Source of the DNA: Lachnospiraceae bacterium UBA3732
GTDB taxonomy: Bacteria > Bacillota > Clostridia > Lachnospirales > Lachnospiraceae
Length of the DNA stretch: 22,131 nt
Assembly (NCBI GenBank): GCA_002372545.1
Contig: DFHD01000016.1
Coordinates: 1-22,131, forward strand
Direction of reading: 5' to 3'
Position 1 is the first letter of the stretch; the number at the start of each line of letters is the position of its first letter. This document shows positions 5,780-14,432 of the stretch, in pieces. Both the position numbers and the translations under genes were made by a program. Under the pieces are notes generated by a model that had not been told where the DNA came from, did not search any database, and saw only the letters and a program-made list of their open reading frames with translations.

Positions 5780-7282
5780 ATGATCACAAATGATGAAGGC
5801 ATCGTTGCACTGAAGCATAAAATACTGGAGAGTGTGGCACGGCTTGCCTGGGAGGATAATCTGAATGATGATACCCGGGATGCGCTGGTCTATGAGATCA
5901 TCCCCGGTCCCTTTGCCCAGTATCGCTGTTGCATCTATAAGGAAAGGGAAATTGTCCGGCAGAGGATACGTCTGGCGGAGGGGCTTTGTCCGACGGCGGA
6001 GCCCGGGCAGCAGAGCGATAATGTTATCCAGGTGATCAGGCCGGCCTGCGAGGAGTGTCCCATCTCTTCCTATACGGTAACGGATAACTGCCGTCTGTGC
6101 GTAGGTAAGGCGTGTCTTTCCTCCTGCAATTTCGGTGCGATCTCCATAGGCCATCACCGGTCCCATATTGATGCCACAAAGTGTAAGGAGTGCGGAAAAT
6201 GCGCGGCTGCCTGCCCCTATTCCGCCATAGCCCATCTGGAACGGCCATGTAAGAAGGCATGTCCCACAGGAGCGATCACCTATGATGAGTATGGCATCTG
6301 CCGGATCGATGAGAATAAATGTGTGCAGTGCGGACATTGTATTCATGCCTGTCCCTTTGGCGCCATTGCCTCCAAATCCTATATTGTGGATGTGATCAGG
6401 GCTATAAAATCCGGCAAGGAGGTTATTGCCATGTGTGCGCCGGCGACGGAGGGGCAGTTCGGTCCGGATATCTCCATGGCTTCCGTCCGTGCGGGCCTGA
6501 AGGAGATTGGCTTTGCGGATATGGTGGAGGTCGGCCTCGGCGGAGATATGACCGCTTATTACGAAGCAAAGGAATGGGCGGAGGCTCTGAAGGAGGGGCG
6601 GAAGATGACCACCTCCTGCTGTCCGGCCTTTATCAATATGCTGCGGAAGAACTATCCGGAGCAGTTTGCGGAGAATAAGTCTAATGTGGTATCTCCGATG
6701 TGCGCTGTTTCCCGGTATCTGAAGGCTACGCACCCCGGCTGTGTGACCGTGTTTGTGGGTCCCTGTATTGCCAAAAAGGCGGAATCCAGGGATCCGGAGG
6801 TGAAGGGGAATGCGGATTTTGTCCTGACCTACGGCGAGTTCCGTGCGCTGCTTCGTTCGCGGGATGTGGAACTAAGGCCTGCGGAGGATTCCTATCAGGA
6901 GGCGTCTCGCTTCGGCAAGCGGTTTGCCGGAAGCGGCGGAGTGGCGAATGCGGTTATGGAGTGCATGAAGGAGATGGGCGTGGATACTTCTCAGGTGAAG
7001 CTGAGAAAGTGCGCCGGCGGCAAGGAATGTGTGCAGGCTGTGACACTTCTGAAGTTCGGCAAGCTGCCGGAGGATTTTATTGAGGGCATGTTCTGCCCCG
7101 GAGGATGCGTGGGCGGTCCTTCCAGACATAAGGCGGAGAATGAGATCGTAAAGGCCCGCGAGACTCTGCTTTCCCGTGCGGATGAACGGAATGTGATGGA
7201 CAATCTGAAGAACTATCCGATGGATCAGTTCTCCATGTTCCGGAACGGAGAGCCGTCAGAGCAGAAGGAAGCAGAGAAATAA
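5780..7282 (+). CDS. [FeFe] hydrogenase, group B-like, with N-terminal 4Fe-4S domains
   Basis: A 500-residue cytoplasmic [FeFe] hydrogenase that interconverts protons and H2. I chose ATG 5780 over ATG 5774 because AGGAG (5768-5772) is 7 nt from the former and 1 nt from the latter. The N-terminus has the group B hallmark PGPFAQYRCCIYKERE. Cysteine-rich ferredoxin-like segments follow (CEECP, CRLCVGKAC, CKECGKCAAACP, CVQCGHCIHACP). H-cluster motifs are TSCCPAF (278-284; C280 proton transfer, C281 ligand), VGPCIAKKAE (C329) and EGMFCPGGCVGGP (C439, C443), the shorter group B versions of the classic L1-L3. Maturases HydE, HydF and HydG are not in the window. It is the last gene of the transporter operon, about 30 nt after the permease-ATPase. 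Its partner and direction are unknown; group B enzymes are poorly characterised. Confidence 0.92.
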   Translation: MITNDEGIVALKHKILESVARLAWEDNLNDDTRDALVYEIIPGPFAQYRCCIYKEREIVRQRIRLAEGLCPTAEPGQQSDNVIQVIRPACEECPISSYTVTDNCRLCVGKACLSSCNFGAISIGHHRSHIDATKCKECGKCAAACPYSAIAHLERPCKKACPTGAITYDEYGICRIDENKCVQCGHCIHACPFGAIASKSYIVDVIRAIKSGKEVIAMCAPATEGQFGPDISMASVRAGLKEIGFADMVEVGLGGDMTAYYEAKEWAEALKEGRKMTTSCCPAFINMLRKNYPEQFAENKSNVVSPMCAVSRYLKATHPGCVTVFVGPCIAKKAESRDPEVKGNADFVLTYGEFRALLRSRDVELRPAEDSYQEASRFGKRFAGSGGVANAVMECMKEMGVDTSQVKLRKCAGGKECVQAVTLLKFGKLPEDFIEGMFCPGGCVGGPSRHKAENEIVKARETLLSRADERNVMDNLKNYPMDQFSMFRNGEPSEQKEAEK

Positions 7283-7324
7283 ACGGAACGGTGATCAGAG
7301 CGAAAACGGAACGGTGATCAGAGC
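7281..7324 (+). repeat. Short tandem repeat after the hydrogenase stop
   Basis: A 21-nt unit (AAACGGAACG then GTGATCAGAGC) occurs at 7281-7301 and 7304-7324, with a degenerate third trace around 7328-7337. It overlaps the TAA of the hydrogenase and lies before the terminator. Confidence 0.8.
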
Positions 7325-7361
7325 AAGGATCAGTACGGTAAATAGAGCGAAAAAAGGAACG

Positions 7362-7392
7362 AAAAACTGCGGGACGTGCCTCGCAGTTTTTT
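7362..7392 (+). terminator. Terminator of the transporter-hydrogenase operon
   Basis: AAAAACTGCG (7362-7371) pairs perfectly with CGCAGTTTTT (7382-7391) around a 10-nt loop, ending in six T. The A-rich 5' arm means it could also work on the other strand. Confidence 0.9.
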
Positions 7393-7422
7393 GTGATTTT
7401 GTACAATATGACGAAAAAAACG

Positions 7423-7440
7423 ATTAAACAAACGTTTAAT
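7423..7440. promoter_or_regulatory. Perfect palindrome, candidate operator of the ABC exporter
   Basis: ATTAAAC-AAAC-GTTTAAT has 7-bp perfect arms and a 4-bp spacer. It lies immediately upstream of the likely -35 of the next operon, where an activator or repressor dimer would bind. No regulator gene lies next to it. Confidence 0.45.
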
Positions 7441-7446
7441 TTATAC

Positions 7447-7477
7447 TTGCAATTATACAGCCGGTATGATATATAAT
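7447..7477 (+). promoter_or_regulatory. Promoter candidate for the ABC exporter operon
   Basis: TTGCAA (7447-7452) and a consensus TATAAT (7472-7477) are 19 bp apart, slightly long. Such spacing often goes with regulated promoters. Confidence 0.45.
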
Positions 7478-7548
7478 GTATAACATGAGTTAGATGTATG
7501 TAACACTGGCGCATAATAGGACAAATAAGGCATCCAAGGAGGACGAGC

Positions 7549-8265
7549 ATGTCTGAAGAAGAGAGAAAATTTCTGGAAATCTGTGACCTGAAAAAGGGCT
7601 ACGGCTCCGGAGAAACCCGGCAGGAGGTCCTGCGGGGAATGAATTTTACGGTAGCAAAGGGGGAGTTCTGCGTTCTGCTGGGACCCTCCGGCAGCGGTAA
7701 ATCCACTCTGCTGAATATCATCGGCGGAATCGACAGCCCGGACGACGGCTATATTTCCATCGACGGCGATAAGCTCCGGGATATGGATGAGAAGCGGCTG
7801 ACCATGTACCGCCGCAAGCATCTGGGCTATGTATTCCAGCTGTATAACCTGATTCCCAATCTGAATGTAAAGGAAAATATCGAGGTCGGCGCATACCTTT
7901 CCGATAATCCGCTGGATATAGACGAGCTTCTGGAAACACTTGGGCTTTTCGACCACCGGTACAAGCTGCCGAACCAGCTTTCCGGCGGACAGCAGCAGAG
8001 AGTATCTATCGGCAGGGCTATTGTAAAGAACCCGGATATCCTGCTTTGCGATGAGCCGACAGGCGCCCTGGATTACAAGACATCCAAGGAAATCCTGAAG
8101 CTGATCGAGGATGTGAACCGGAAATATGGTAATACCGTGATCATGGTTACCCATAACGAAGCCATTAAGCAGATGGCCGATCACGTGATCAAGCTGAGGG
8201 ATGGCGTGGTAAGGCACAATAATATCAACACGGAAAAGGTTTCCGCTATGGACCTTGACTGGTAG
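7549..8265 (+). CDS. ABC transporter ATP-binding protein, MacB/LolD type
   Basis: A 238-residue nucleotide-binding subunit that powers a mechanotransmission-type ABC system. It has all family motifs: Walker A GPSGSGKST (45-53, K51), Q97 in YVFQLYNL, signature LSGGQQQR (144-151), Walker B ILLCDEPTGALD (D168, E169) and switch H202 in VTHNE. CDEPTGALD is characteristic of the MacB/LolD/FtsE group. The start is supported by AAGGAGG upstream. The permease gene begins 9 nt after its stop, and its ribosome binding site overlaps this stop codon, so the two are translationally coupled. Substrate candidates are antimicrobial peptides, lipoproteins or other envelope molecules. No two-component system is adjacent, unlike typical Bce-type peptide-resistance modules. 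Confidence 0.93.
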   Translation: MSEEERKFLEICDLKKGYGSGETRQEVLRGMNFTVAKGEFCVLLGPSGSGKSTLLNIIGGIDSPDDGYISIDGDKLRDMDEKRLTMYRRKHLGYVFQLYNLIPNLNVKENIEVGAYLSDNPLDIDELLETLGLFDHRYKLPNQLSGGQQQRVSIGRAIVKNPDILLCDEPTGALDYKTSKEILKLIEDVNRKYGNTVIMVTHNEAIKQMADHVIKLRDGVVRHNNINTEKVSAMDLDW

Positions 8266-8274
8266 GAGGGGACG

Positions 8275-10710
8275 ATGAAGAATAAGGTGAAAAACCCTCT
8301 GAAGAAAAGAGTACCCAGAGAGCTTCTGGGGGACTGGCAGAAATATGCGGTTGTTGCCCTTTTCATGATCTTTATGATCAGCTTCATTTCCGGTATGTTT
8401 GTCGCAAATCTCAGCATGCTGAAGGCAACGGAAGAGGGCGTGGATAAGTATAACAGGGAAGACGGACATTTTGAGCTTTCTTATCCGCTGGATGACGAGA
8501 CATGGAAGAATATCGAATCCGGAAAACCGGCCGTCATAGGTGCAGCGCTTTCCGCAAACGAAGAGACTTCCGAAAATGCCGGTGTTTCCGAAAATGCCGG
8601 TGTTTCCGAAACGGAAGGGTCTTCCTCAACAGAGAGTACAGAAGTTCCGGTAACGCTTTATGAGAATTTCTACCGGGATAGGGATGAGGATGTGGATGGT
8701 GACGGTGAAAAGGACGGAACCATCCGGGTCTATCCGGCGAGAGAATACAGCAACCTGGCCTGTGTCATGAAGGGTCAGCTGCCGGAGAATGAGAATGAGA
8801 TCGCCATCGACCGCATGCACGCGGATAATGCAGGCATCAAGGTGGGAGATACCCTTTATGTTGACGGCGTCAGCTATGAGGTTGTGGGCTTAATAGCTTA
8901 TGTAAACTACAGTACGCTTTTTGAAAAAAATACGGATACCATGTTCGATGCGCTGAATTTTAATGTATCCATGGTGACGGAGGAGGGCTTTGAGCGGCTT
9001 TCCGGAAAGATCCATTATACGTATGCATGGTATTATGAAAAGCATCAGGACGATGTAAAGGAGGAAAAGAAGCTTTCCGATGCCCTGCTGAAGGTGCTGG
9101 TGAGCCATGCGGCTGTTTCACAAAATGAAATTCTGGATTATGTTCCCTGCTATGCGAACCAGGCGATACAGTTTGCGCCGGACGATATGGGCGGAGATGC
9201 CGCGATGGCCGGTATAATCCTGTATATCCTGGTGGTGGTCATTGCCTTTGTATTTGCCATTACCATCAATAACACCATTTCCAAGGAGGCTTCCGTGATC
9301 GGAACGCTGAGGGCTTCCGGCTATACCCGGGGCGAGCTGATCCGGCATTACATGACTGCTCCGGTGATCGTTACCCTTTTTGCGGCTGCTGTCGGAAATA
9401 TTCTCGGCTATACGCTGCTGAAGAATGTCGTTGTTGCTATGTATCATAACAGCTACAGCCTGCCGACCTATGAGACGGTTTGGAATCCCAATGCGTTTTA
9501 TCTTACTACGCTGATTCCGCTCGTGCTGATGCTGACCATCAACTTTATCGTGATCAGCAAAAAGCTGAAGCTTTCCCCGCTTCGGTTCCTGCGGCATGAT
9601 CTGGGAAGTCACAGACGTTCCAAGGCGAGACGCCTGCCCCGCTGGTCCTTTATGAAACGGTTCCGGCTTCGGGTCATCCTGCAGAATATCCCCAATTATC
9701 TGGTGCTCTTCCTGGGCGTTGGTATGGTCATGCTTATGCTGGCCATGGCAATCGGCTTCCCGGACACGCTGGACAATTATCAGGATAGAGCGGTGGATAT
9801 GATGATCGCCAAACACCAGGTGGTTCTGAAAAGTGCTGTGGATCAGGAGGGAAACATCATTCAAACCGATACGCCGGATGCCGAAGTGTTCAGTATGCGG
9901 AGCCTTAACAGGGTAACGAAGAAGCATAAGGAAACGGTCAGTGTATACGGCCTGGAGGAAAACAGCCGGTATGTTGCGATACCTTCCGGACTAGGCGAGG
10001 GCGAAGCGGTGATCTCCTCAACCTACGCCGATAAGTTCAAGGTGAAGGTTGGTGATACGATCACGCTGGAGGAAAAGTACGAGGATAAGAGCTATTCCTT
10101 CACGGTTGCGGATATCTATACCTCTGAGGGCACTGTCTGTGTATATCTGCCAAATGAGGAATTCAACCGGGTATTCGGTCTGGAGAAGGGCTCCTTCAAC
10201 GGCTATATGTCAGATACCGGCATCAAGGATATTCCGGAGGAGATGATCCTGACGGAGGTCACGGAGGATGATGTGCTGAAGATTTCCCGTCAGCTGAATC
10301 ATTCCATGGGCTCTTATATGGTCTACTTCCAGTACCTCTGCATCGTGCTCTCGGCTGTCCTGATCTACCTTCTGACCAAGATCATTATTGAAAAAAACGA
10401 GAATGCCATCTCTATGACAAAGATCCTGGGCTATACCCAGAAGGAGATCAGCTCGCTCTATATTCTTTCGACCACGATCGTGATGCTTCTCTTTGATCTT
10501 GTCGGAATGCTTGTGGGTTATCTCGGCATTAAAGCTGTATGGTATACCTATATGCAGAGCATGGACGGCTGGTTTACCTTCTATATCAGCCCGCTCGGCT
10601 TTGTGAAGCTCTTCAGCTTTGTGTTCATTGGATATCTGATCGTGATGTGGCTGGATTACAGAAGGATCCGCAGGGTGCCCATGGATGAGGCTCTGAAAAA
10701 TGTGGAGTGA
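8275..10710 (+). CDS. FtsX-like ABC permease, two-domain
   Basis: An 811-residue membrane permease, partner of the preceding ATPase. Hydrophobic segments suggest eight helices: one at about 24-45, a large extracytoplasmic domain, three at about 308-333, 362-382 and 408-428, one at about 474-495, a second extracytoplasmic domain, and three near 684-705, 729-752 and 769-793. This 1+3+1+3 plan is that of tandem FtsX-domain permeases. The first outer domain carries a Ser/Glu-rich stretch with an exact 18-nt tandem duplication (8569-8604, SENAGV twice). It also has an acidic DVDGDGEKDG loop that resembles a calcium-binding loop. The start has AGGAGGGG at the right distance. The gene ends 5 bp before a convergent gene. 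Confidence 0.92.
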   Translation: MKNKVKNPLKKRVPRELLGDWQKYAVVALFMIFMISFISGMFVANLSMLKATEEGVDKYNREDGHFELSYPLDDETWKNIESGKPAVIGAALSANEETSENAGVSENAGVSETEGSSSTESTEVPVTLYENFYRDRDEDVDGDGEKDGTIRVYPAREYSNLACVMKGQLPENENEIAIDRMHADNAGIKVGDTLYVDGVSYEVVGLIAYVNYSTLFEKNTDTMFDALNFNVSMVTEEGFERLSGKIHYTYAWYYEKHQDDVKEEKKLSDALLKVLVSHAAVSQNEILDYVPCYANQAIQFAPDDMGGDAAMAGIILYILVVVIAFVFAITINNTISKEASVIGTLRASGYTRGELIRHYMTAPVIVTLFAAAVGNILGYTLLKNVVVAMYHNSYSLPTYETVWNPNAFYLTTLIPLVLMLTINFIVISKKLKLSPLRFLRHDLGSHRRSKARRLPRWSFMKRFRLRVILQNIPNYLVLFLGVGMVMLMLAMAIGFPDTLDNYQDRAVDMMIAKHQVVLKSAVDQEGNIIQTDTPDAEVFSMRSLNRVTKKHKETVSVYGLEENSRYVAIPSGLGEGEAVISSTYADKFKVKVGDTITLEEKYEDKSYSFTVADIYTSEGTVCVYLPNEEFNRVFGLEKGSFNGYMSDTGIKDIPEEMILTEVTEDDVLKISRQLNHSMGSYMVYFQYLCIVLSAVLIYLLTKIIIEKNENAISMTKILGYTQKEISSLYILSTTIVMLLFDLVGMLVGYLGIKAVWYTYMQSMDGWFTFYISPLGFVKLFSFVFIGYLIVMWLDYRRIRRVPMDEALKNVE

Positions 10711-10715
10711 TAAGC

Positions 10716-12413
10716 TTATTTCAGCATATCCGGGTAGGGGTTATGAACCAGACGGTCCTCAAAGACCTCTACGGGAAGCGCCCGGTCGAAGTAGAAGCCC
10801 TGCGCGATATGACAATGGTTTTCCCGGAGGATTTCCACCTGTTCCCGGGTTTCCACGCCCTCGGTAATGCAGGCGATGCCGATGTCTCTTGCCATGGCGA
10901 CTACATGCTTATACATCCGGTTTGTCAGCTCTGCCTCCTGATCATTTCCGATGGGAAGCAGGGAGCGGTCAATCTTCAGAACATTCCAGGGAATGGAACG
11001 AATGAGATTGAGAGAGGAGTATCCGTTTCCGAAGTCATCCACAGAGGTGGATATTCCGTTTTGCTGCAGGCCGTTTACGATCCGGGAAAGGCCGCGGAAG
11101 GACACATCTGTTGTAGTCTCTGTCAGCTCGATCTCGATCAGCTCATGCGGAACATTGTAGCGGTCGACGGTTTCGAGAATATGGGAGAGCAGATCGGCGT
11201 CAACCAGATTCTTTCTGGAAAGGTTCACAGAGATCCGGACAACAGGTCTGCCCTCATCCAGCCAGCGGCGGATGTCCCGGCAGACGATATCCAGTATGCG
11301 GAAATCCAGCCGGCAGATATCCATGTTCATTTCGAGAACCGGAATAAAATCCATGGGCATGATCAGCGTATCCTTATGGTACCAGCGGCAGAGTGCCTCC
11401 GCACCGGCAACCTCGCCGGTTTTGATATTGACCTTTGGCTGGTAATAGGCTTGAAATTCGTTTTTATCCAGTCCCTCTTGAAACCGTCTCCTGACATGCA
11501 TGGTTTTGTCCCGGCGGGTATAAAGATCCTGGTTAAAGAATACCGGGCTGACATCTGTCTGCTTGGCCATCTGCACTGCGGGATAAACGGTTTCCATGAT
11601 CTGACCCGGATTGTGGATGGTGTAGTTTTCCGGAAATTCGCATACACCAGCTCTGGCGGAGATCATCACACGTTTGTCCGGATCGTTGTCCGTCGTATAC
11701 GAAACGGGCGTTCCGGCCAGGATATCCAGCAGCTCTGACGTGGCTTCGTTTTTAAAAATCATGACAAAATTATCGCCGCCCATTCGGCAGACGGTGCCTC
11801 TGTCCCCGATGGTATCCTTCAGAAGGTTGAAATAGTTAAGAAGAATATGATCGGCATTGGTGCGGCCGATGTCCTGATTGATCAGGGAGAAATGCTTCAG
11901 ATTGAAGCATACTGCGGTATAGCCGTACAGATTTCCTTTTTCGCAAAGCGGTTCAGCATATTTCATAAAGGAACGGAGATTGGGGAAGCCGTCCGCATCA
12001 AAAAAGGCAAGCTTATAGAAGCTTCTCTGCAGTCTGTTTCTGGCGATAAAGCCCAGAAGAAGGCGGAGAGCGATATCAATTTTTTCCAGCTCGTCTTCCG
12101 GAAAGGGTGTCTCTTCCTTAGCGGCATAAAGAGTTCCGATGATAATGGCAGAGGCAGGCGTAACGATCCGCTTTTTCAGAATAACAACCTCGGCCCGACC
12201 GTTATCATAATCGATCAGGATTTCGCCCTTTCCTTCGGCTTCCATACGCGGGTTGACATAAAACTCTGTCACGCCCTTTGCCAGATGAAAAAGCTCGCAG
12301 AATTCGACCAGGGTCGCGACAAATTTTTCCCGGTTGAAATCCGCAGTCTGGTTGGCCTGGTCCGTCATCCTTTCGAGAAGCTGATAATATTTTTGTTCTT
12401 TTTCTTTATCCAT
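10716..12413 (-). CDS. Cyclic-di-GMP signalling protein: degenerate GGDEF plus EAL domain
   Basis: A 565-residue soluble protein. Residues 1 to about 130 form an N-terminal sensor-like region without membrane helices (GAF- or PAS-like, not certain). The GGDEF domain (about 135-300) has GGDNF (212-216) instead of GGDEF, so cyclase activity is doubtful and GTP binding or regulation is more likely. The EAL domain (about 310-560) is complete: E339-A-L, N397, E429 in ELTET, DDFGNGYSS with D459 and D460, K480, E518 in ITEGVE and Q538. It should hydrolyse c-di-GMP to pGpG. The start ATG at 12413 has AGGAAAGG 7 nt upstream. A 9-bp hairpin sits just before that ribosome binding site. The gene is monocistronic and convergent with the ABC permease. 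Confidence 0.93.
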   Translation of the reverse strand: MDKEKEQKYYQLLERMTDQANQTADFNREKFVATLVEFCELFHLAKGVTEFYVNPRMEAEGKGEILIDYDNGRAEVVILKKRIVTPASAIIIGTLYAAKEETPFPEDELEKIDIALRLLLGFIARNRLQRSFYKLAFFDADGFPNLRSFMKYAEPLCEKGNLYGYTAVCFNLKHFSLINQDIGRTNADHILLNYFNLLKDTIGDRGTVCRMGGDNFVMIFKNEATSELLDILAGTPVSYTTDNDPDKRVMISARAGVCEFPENYTIHNPGQIMETVYPAVQMAKQTDVSPVFFNQDLYTRRDKTMHVRRRFQEGLDKNEFQAYYQPKVNIKTGEVAGAEALCRWYHKDTLIMPMDFIPVLEMNMDICRLDFRILDIVCRDIRRWLDEGRPVVRISVNLSRKNLVDADLLSHILETVDRYNVPHELIEIELTETTTDVSFRGLSRIVNGLQQNGISTSVDDFGNGYSSLNLIRSIPWNVLKIDRSLLPIGNDQEAELTNRMYKHVVAMARDIGIACITEGVETREQVEILRENHCHIAQGFYFDRALPVEVFEDRLVHNPYPDMLK

Positions 12414-12429
12414 AGTGCAGCCTTTCCTG

Positions 12430-12458
12430 ATTTACCGGGGATACGCCATCCGGTAAAT
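12430..12458 (-). promoter_or_regulatory. Perfect inverted repeat in the leader of the EAL-domain gene
   Basis: ATTTACCGG (12430-12438) and CCGGTAAAT (12450-12458) pair over 9 bp around 11 nt. It lies directly upstream of the ribosome binding site on the minus strand, so it could be an operator or an RNA hairpin limiting translation. Confidence 0.45.
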
Positions 12459-12514
12459 GAGCCGTGGGGATATTGATCAGGTAAATACCCCCCGAAGATT
12501 TATCCTATATGTCT

Positions 12515-12543
12515 ATTCTAACAGATATCGTCCATTTTTCCAA
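12515..12543 (-). promoter_or_regulatory. Promoter candidate for the EAL-domain gene
   Basis: On the minus strand TTGGAA (12543-12538) and TAGAAT (12520-12515) are separated by 17 bp. The leader of about 95 nt would include the 12430-12458 hairpin. Confidence 0.45.
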
Positions 12544-12682
12544 CCAGATATAATGATACAGGATTCAAAATGTCATTTTATATGCATGCAATGCAGGCTG
12601 CTTATTCTGCGTATAGTCCAACCTTGCCGGACAATGGCTTATTTTTCCTTACAGTTCCGGGAATACCCGCATGTTCAGGGCG

Positions 12683-12785
12683 ATTATCCGGCATTATCCG
12701 ATTGACAAGTTCACACAGGATATGAAATACTATAAATGTAATTGTTTTATAGTACCTGCTGAACAGTTACCTGTAATCCGGATAA
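12683..12785 (+). promoter_or_regulatory. Control region of glycerol kinase: direct repeats, -35 and palindrome
   Basis: The 430-bp gap between the EAL gene and glpK has no convincing gene. On the glpK side ATTATCCG occurs twice exactly 10 bp apart (12683-12690, 12693-12700), just before a consensus TTGACA (12702-12707). An inverted match, CCGGATAA, lies at 12778-12785. ACTATAAA-N9-TTTATAGT (12729-12753) is a perfect 8-bp inverted repeat over the expected -10 and start region. The best -10, TACTAT (12728-12733), is 20 bp from the -35, so activator help is plausible. Confidence 0.4.
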
Positions 12786-12844
12786 GATAAACACTCGTGA
12801 GATGCATGAGATGCATGTAAAGACTGAAGGCCAGGAGGCACGGG

Positions 12845-14335
<1,491 letters not shown>

Positions 14336-14432
14336 CAGCGCAGATGGCATCACAGGAAAAAAATCAGTTCAGCCGGAAATATAAGTACGCGATTTGAAAA
14401 ACAGCGTGTTGAATAAAGCGGAGGAAAAAGTG

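Noticed and set aside
5675..6733. Long minus-strand open frame opposite the hydrogenase
   Set aside because: The plus strand encodes an unmistakable hydrogenase; the opposite frame shows no family features.
10707..11738. Long plus-strand open frame opposite the EAL domain
   Set aside because: The minus strand carries a complete EAL domain; this frame is a shadow.
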